From NCBI GenBank assembly GCA_020050835.1, contig JAGVKB010000138.1, positions 1 to 64,000 on the forward strand: a DNA stretch of 64,000 nucleotides. Direction: 5' to 3'. Position 1 is the stretch's first letter; every line of letters begins with the position of its first letter. The notes under the pieces were generated by a model. It was not told the origin of the DNA. It searched no databases and saw only the letters and a list, made by a program, of their open reading frames with translations. The stretch comes from Candidatus Obscuribacterales bacterium. GTDB taxonomy: Bacteria > Cyanobacteriota > Vampirovibrionia > Obscuribacterales > Obscuribacteraceae. Below are positions 60,342 to 64,000 of the stretch, piece by piece. A program made the translations under genes and the position numbers.

Positions 60342-60710
60342 ATGAAACGAACAACCAAGGGTAAGCTCACGGTCCACCTGCTCAAGCCGATCTGGGAATT
60401 GAGCCTGGTGATCGAAAAGCTGCCGGAAAGCATGCCGAGCGACATGAAGCGCCGGCTACTGGCCGGAGCCGCGCTGACGGTCTGCTCGACCGTCCTCTGG
60501 TCCGGATTTTTTTTCGTGAATCTGGGCTTCCTGACCTGGACTCACCTCTGGCTGATCCTGCAGACCCAGCTCTTGGCCGGCGCCATCATTCCTCTGATCG
60601 GCGCCGCTCAGGGTCTTCGCAAAGCTTCGAAACAAGCCGCTCTCGAAGCAGGCAGCTGGAGACGCGAACAACTTGGAGACAGACAGGACGAAGTGCCCAG
60701 GCTCGAGTAA
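60342..60710 (+). CDS. two-helix membrane protein, 122 aa
   Basis: It begins with a basic, amphipathic segment (LTVHLLKPIWELSLVIEKLPE), followed by two hydrophobic helices (LAGAALTVCSTVLWSGFFFVNL; LWLILQTQLLAGAIIPLIGAA) and a charged tail. AAGGAG lies 6 bases upstream of ATG 60342. A longer in-frame extension to 60012 overlaps the zinc-ribbon gene and is rejected. Confidence 0.7.
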   Translation: MKRTTKGKLTVHLLKPIWELSLVIEKLPESMPSDMKRRLLAGAALTVCSTVLWSGFFFVNLGFLTWTHLWLILQTQLLAGAIIPLIGAAQGLRKASKQAALEAGSWRREQLGDRQDEVPRLE

Positions 60711-60791
60711 CCGTCGCGTCATCTTCGCAGTGAATGCCGCCGGGTCTACCGACCCGGCGGTCCTGATCCCCAGGCGGGAAAGGCAGAAAGC

Positions 60792-60998
60792 ATGACCAAC
60801 TTCTGCGGACTGACCACCACCGATGCGGTCCAGCTCGATGGACAGTTCCACCTGGTGAAATCCGTCGACCAGAGCTGTCAGACCGAATGCTTTTTGCAGT
60901 TTCGCGTGTACGATCAGTACACCAAGCTGCCAGTCTACCGGGTGTCACCAGTCGAGATCTGTCAGACCTGCGTGCGCCAGCGGCAGCGCGCCGGCTGA
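60792..60998 (+). CDS. small Cys-containing protein, 68 aa
   Basis: A soluble protein with Cys at CGL, SCQTEC and ICQTCVRQ. The two C-x3-C / C-x2-C pairs could hold one zinc ion. GGAAAGGCAG lies upstream of the ATG. It is the last gene of the cluster before the 19-bp terminator hairpin. No family recognised. Confidence 0.7.
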   Translation: MTNFCGLTTTDAVQLDGQFHLVKSVDQSCQTECFLQFRVYDQYTKLPVYRVSPVEICQTCVRQRQRAG

Positions 60999-61025
60999 TT
61001 GGGAGTAAGCACCACCAGCGGTGCG

Positions 61026-61066
61026 CAGCTTACTGGGGCAGCCAGCGTGGCTGCCCCAGTAAGCTG
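61026..61066 (+). terminator. 19-bp perfect hairpin ending the 55-61 kb cluster
   Basis: CAGCTTACTGGGGCAGCCA (61026-61044), loop GCG, and the exact complement 61048-61066. It starts 28 bases after the last stop. The stem is very strong but no long T-run follows. Confidence 0.8.
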
Positions 61067-61299
61067 ACTACTCAATGACTCGAAAACCGGCTCGCTTAAA
61101 GGTCAAAAACTCCCCCACCACATCCTGTCTCTGCCAAATTTCGCAGCTATCAGCAGTTATACTATATTCATGAATAGAGTCGGTCGACGAAAAAACATTC
61201 AGACCATCGGCTCAATGAAACAACCAGTAACCGTCCGCCCCCTGAAACCGAATTAGATCTGAATTACAAGTGGACCGAATACTTTCGCAGAGATCGGCA

Positions 61300-61998
61300 C
61301 TACCACTTAGCAGCATCTCTCCACCGGCGCTCGGCCTCTCTTCTGCATGCCGCAGCGCGTACCGATAGACGGCGCGCCTCTTGGTTCATACCGAGGCGCT
61401 GCAGTAGCTCAGAGAAGTTCTCGAACAGGCAAATTGCACTGCGAGACAGATCTCGCTCGCCGACCAGCATCAGGCAGTTGCGGAAGTGACTCTCGGCTTC
61501 TTCATAGTCGCTTCTCCGCTTGCCACCTTTTCGTCTGTCACCGCGCAACATAAGGATCCGTCCGAGATTTAAGTAGGTTTGTACCAGCTCCATGGCATCC
61601 GGACTGGACACTCGCACTCGAATGCCGGAAGACCGGCGAGCAAGTCCTAACGCTTCGCAAAGCTTGCCCTGCTCGATCAGGTTTTCAACGAGCCTGTCAA
61701 GCTCGTGAGCCGCACAGTTACTGTCAGAGCCAAAGTTGTTCTCCATATGCGCCAACAAACGACGCCTCACCGGCTCCGCCTCAACAAATCGCTTTGCCGC
61801 TTCCAGCGTATAGCCGAGCTCATTGAGAGCCTCTCGGAGCTGGATATGATCGGTGCCGTAAACAAGCTCGATCAGTTTCACTTCTTCTTCGAAAGCAGCC
61901 TGCGCTTCCCGAAAACGGTCTTGACAGAACAAAAAAAGTCCGCGTTGATGAAGATCATCAGCTTTTGCAAGCAGTTGATCGTGATGCTTACCAAGCAT
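61300..61998 (-). CDS. TPR-repeat protein, 232 aa
   Basis: A soluble helical protein with TPR units (ADDLHQRGLFLFCQDRFREAQAAFEEEV; LREALNELGYTLEAAKRFVEAEPVRRRLL; VQTYLNLGRILMLRGDRR) of the kind that accompanies tetratrico-type signalling proteins in this genome. No signal peptide. It lies 15 bases after a small secreted-protein gene on the same strand, so both may be co-transcribed. Confidence 0.8.
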   Translation of the reverse strand: MLGKHHDQLLAKADDLHQRGLFLFCQDRFREAQAAFEEEVKLIELVYGTDHIQLREALNELGYTLEAAKRFVEAEPVRRRLLAHMENNFGSDSNCAAHELDRLVENLIEQGKLCEALGLARRSSGIRVRVSSPDAMELVQTYLNLGRILMLRGDRRKGGKRRSDYEEAESHFRNCLMLVGERDLSRSAICLFENFSELLQRLGMNQEARRLSVRAAACRREAERRWRDAAKW

Positions 61999-62013
61999 GC
62001 TCTTGCCCTTCTA

Positions 62014-62205
62014 TTAGGAAGATGGTGGCAACAAAAAAGACAAACTACCGGCAGTCCCGGCGAAATCCGCCACCGGCAGCTTTGGAAAGTTCGTATCCGC
62101 GCTGCCTAACACTGTGTTGAGCGGTGAAAAGGAGGCCAGCAGCTCGACGGAAACAACCGAAAGAACCTCTAGTAGAATGCAGATTACTCCTTTCTTGATT
62201 TTCAT
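62014..62205 (-). CDS. possible small exported protein, 63 aa
   Basis: It starts MKIKKGVICILLEVLSVVSV, a signal-peptide-like sequence, followed by a short mature part with no cysteines ending SFLLPPSS. The ATG at 62205 has only a weak ribosome site (GGGTGATTTGAGC). Position directly upstream of the TPR gene supports it mildly. Confidence 0.4.
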   Translation of the reverse strand: MKIKKGVICILLEVLSVVSVELLASFSPLNTVLGSADTNFPKLPVADFAGTAGSLSFLLPPSS

Positions 62206-62227
62206 GCTCAAATCACCCGTTAGTCCA

Positions 62228-62259
62228 AGGGGCGCTTCCCTGATTCGGGAAGCGCCCCT
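62228..62259 (-). terminator. 13-bp hairpin after the debranching-enzyme gene
   Basis: AGGGGCGCTTCCC (62228-62240) pairs perfectly with 62247-62259 around a 6-base loop. On the minus strand it follows the stop at 62295 by 35 bases. Confidence 0.8.
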
Positions 62260-62294
62260 GTTTCGTTAGTAGAGCAGCGATCTGCCGACAGCGC

Positions 62295-64000
62295 TTAGAG
62301 TTGATACTCGCTAAATACGCGCAGCAACTCCGCTACGGACCAGGCTTGCGCGACACAACCGCGGGCGGTGTGCGGCGCATCACCGTCGAAGATCTCCGAG
62401 ACGCTGCCCAGCCCATCTGCAGCAAGCATATGCTGCTTGATGCCGGCCAGCTGGCTGGCGATGAACTGCTTGTTCTCATCGCTTAGTCCGTGCACCTTGA
62501 TACGCGCGTCTACCCACGGACCGAACAACCAGGGCCAGACAGTACCCTGATGATAGGTGATGTCTCGGTCGTATTGGGTAGCGACATCCTTGCCACCACC
62601 GTAGCGAGGCGTGTAGGACGGATCCTTAGGAGACAGGGTTCTCAGTCCGTAAGGCGTCAACAACTCCCGTTCAACCACGGCCAAGATGGACTTGGCTTGC
62701 TCGTTAGAGACGAGTTGATAAGGCAGGCTGATCGCCAGAAGTTGATTGGGCCGAATGCTGGCATCCTTCGAGCCGTCTTCGCGAATGACGTCGAAGAGGC
62801 AGCCGGTATCCGGATTCCAGAAGGCTTCGAACCCCTTCTTCGCCTGCTCGGCATGCGCACCAAGCAGCGCGCCATATACCGCATAGTCACCACCGACAGC
62901 CTGGTGAAGCGATTCGAGAATTTTCAGAAAATTGAACCAGAGCGCGTTGATCTCCACCGGCTTACCGCTGCGTGGCGTCACCACCATATCGCCCACTTTG
63001 GCATCCATCCAGGTGAGCTGAACACCAGGCTCTCCACCTAAGATCAAGCCATCGGACTGGTCGACGTGCAGCTTGTAGCGAGTGCCCTTCTGGTGCCAGA
63101 CGACGACACTATCCAAAAGCGGAAGCTGGCCGGTCACGAAAGCGAGATCGCCGGTTGCCTGGAAGTACTTGTGAATCGCCCAGGCCCACCAGAAAGTCGC
63201 ATCGGCCGTATTGTAATGCGGCGTCTGACCGGAGTCTGGAAAGTTGTTCGGCAACATTCCGTCGCTCAAGTAATGGCCGAAAGTCGTGAGAATCCCGGCG
63301 GCGATCTCATACCGGCCGGTTGACAGAGCCAGACCGGTCAGGCTGATCATCGAATCGCGCCCCCAGTCACCGAACCAGTGGTAGCCAGCGATAATAGAGT
63401 CGCTTTGAGTCGAGCGGCGCTGAACGATGAACTGATCGGCAGCGACAACCAGCCGCTTCGCATTCGGCGATACCGACGCACCCGCTTTCGCAATCAACTC
63501 GCTTTGACGTGCAGCAACTGCACGCACGGCATCTGCGATCGAGCCTGCGCTGAGCGTCGAATCCAGACCTCCGCGAACGGTGACCGCTGCGCCGGGCTCT
63601 AATGAGACCTCCAGCCTGCCGGACAGGAAATTGTCCTCGCGAAAGCCGAGCCCCCGCTCATGCTCGCGCGGCCAATAATATCCCCAGTACCAGTCAGGTT
63701 CCGGACGATAAGCTCCGCGACTGAAGGCAAGCACCAGCTCGGTAGCCGAGGTAAACGCCTTAATCCTCACCCGCTCCGGTTGAACATCTTGTTGAAAGCG
63801 CCAGTCAGCCCAACCCTTCGTCTCCCCATGAAAGTCTCTGTAATTGAGTAGAAATTTCAAGGAGAGCTTGAGCGGCTGGGCGCCCAACCAGGTGTAACCT
63901 ACTACCACTTCCTGCTTACCAGGCGGCATGGCAACTTGCTTGATCAGATGCCCACCCGGCAGTTCGAACACCCAGGTCGGCACAGGATAGATAGTGAAAG
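62295..64000 (-). CDS. glycogen debranching enzyme (amylo-alpha-1,6-glucosidase), partial
   Basis: The C-terminal about 568 residues of a GH133-type debranching enzyme; the reading frame runs off the window edge without a start, and a GTG at 63983 is internal. The (alpha/alpha)6 barrel is visible: SIIAGYHWFGDWGRDSMISLTGL (catalytic-domain signature), GMLPNNFPD, YNTADATFWWAWAIHKY, LTWMDAKVGDMVVTPRSGKPVEINALW, and QGTVWPWLFGPW near the end, with GSVSEIFDGDAPHTARGCVAQAWSVAELLR. It hydrolyses alpha-1,6 branches of glycogen, so the organism stores glycogen. Confidence 0.93.
   Translation of the reverse strand, partial: FTIYPVPTWVFELPGGHLIKQVAMPPGKQEVVVGYTWLGAQPLKLSLKFLLNYRDFHGETKGWADWRFQQDVQPERVRIKAFTSATELVLAFSRGAYRPEPDWYWGYYWPREHERGLGFREDNFLSGRLEVSLEPGAAVTVRGGLDSTLSAGSIADAVRAVAARQSELIAKAGASVSPNAKRLVVAADQFIVQRRSTQSDSIIAGYHWFGDWGRDSMISLTGLALSTGRYEIAAGILTTFGHYLSDGMLPNNFPDSGQTPHYNTADATFWWAWAIHKYFQATGDLAFVTGQLPLLDSVVVWHQKGTRYKLHVDQSDGLILGGEPGVQLTWMDAKVGDMVVTPRSGKPVEINALWFNFLKILESLHQAVGGDYAVYGALLGAHAEQAKKGFEAFWNPDTGCLFDVIREDGSKDASIRPNQLLAISLPYQLVSNEQAKSILAVVERELLTPYGLRTLSPKDPSYTPRYGGGKDVATQYDRDITYHQGTVWPWLFGPWVDARIKVHGLSDENKQFIASQLAGIKQHMLAADGLGSVSEIFDGDAPHTARGCVAQAWSVAELLRVFSEYQL

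Noticed and set aside
61165-61176. Palindrome TATTCATGAATA
   Set aside because: It lies in a gap with no plus-strand gene downstream, and the minus-strand TPR gene runs toward it, so no promoter role fits; a 12-base AT palindrome can arise by chance.
61705-62109. 134-codon plus-strand frame
   Set aside because: Antisense of the TPR gene at 61300-61998, with no ribosome site or domain.

Overview
The window looks like chromosomal DNA of a free-living bacterium. No rRNA, tRNA, CRISPR array, insertion sequence or phage gene was seen. The combination of Ser/Thr kinase fusions, TPR proteins, a TadE-type pseudopilin, two histidine kinases sharing an unusual N-terminus (SQKGxxLxSVPLxFELIFV), glycogen debranching enzyme and many small secreted proteins suggests a relative of Obscuribacterales (Melainabacteria/Vampirovibrionia, non-photosynthetic sisters of Cyanobacteria). 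That placement is my inference and no marker gene here proves it. Two composition classes alternate: ordinary genes, and genes with strong C/G-ending codon bias, strong Shine-Dalgarno sites and hairpins (about 5.7-6.7, 14-19, 28.4-36.5 and 55-61 kb). The second class probably reflects high expression.

Layout. 0-6.8 kb: murF (partial), pyrB-pyrC, a membrane protein, a P-loop kinase and a polytopic membrane protein. 6.9-13.7 kb: histidine kinase with a TPR protein, a TadE-like pilin, a receiver-Ser/Thr kinase fusion, and a Cys-rich membrane protein with C-terminal repeats. 14-19 kb: a run of small proteins, two PlsC-like acyltransferases, a YPGYGN-repeat secreted protein, a RING-like protein, a glycosyltransferase fragment and a thioredoxin-like protein followed by an in-frame, stop-separated membrane segment. 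19.3-22.3 kb: three tandem paralogues of an unrecognised zinc-ribbon-like protein plus a related-looking small gene, each with its own promoter of conserved geometry and mostly its own terminator. 22.3-26.3 kb: OmpR-type regulator, PAS histidine kinase, thioredoxin, EF-hand membrane protein. 26.5-32.1 kb: methyltransferase, CsoR copper repressor, a membrane-thioredoxin fusion and a copper-type P1B-ATPase with duplicated YHS domains.

32.2-54.7 kb is the most interesting part. A three-enzyme module (Y4yA-like PLP decarboxylase, cysteine synthase fused to rhodanese, class V cysteine desulfurase-like enzyme) occurs twice: at 32.2-36.5 kb, and at 42.1-46.3 kb inside a tight six-gene operon. That operon starts with a protein carrying an ADGNHR motif (possible ParB/sulfiredoxin fold) and ends with a GNAT protein and a Fur/Zur-family repressor. 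A perfect 19-bp palindrome overlaps its -10 box, and a 17/19 match lies upstream of a His-rich metal-binding protein at 49.7 kb. Next follow a third class V enzyme and two tandem MocR-type regulators that have both lost the PLP lysine. I propose a metal-starvation-regulated small-molecule (metallophore- or sulfur-related) system whose logic resembles staphyloferrin B precursor synthesis (SbnI-SbnA-SbnH). This is a hypothesis.

55-61 kb: a second run of small, strongly expressed-looking genes (HExxH protein, catalase-like heme protein, TPR, BNR-repeat secreted protein, zinc ribbons). Its leader shares sequence blocks with the leader of the 14-kb cluster, and both clusters encode a member of the same about 60-residue family. 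61.3-64 kb: TPR protein, small secreted protein and a partial glycogen debranching enzyme.
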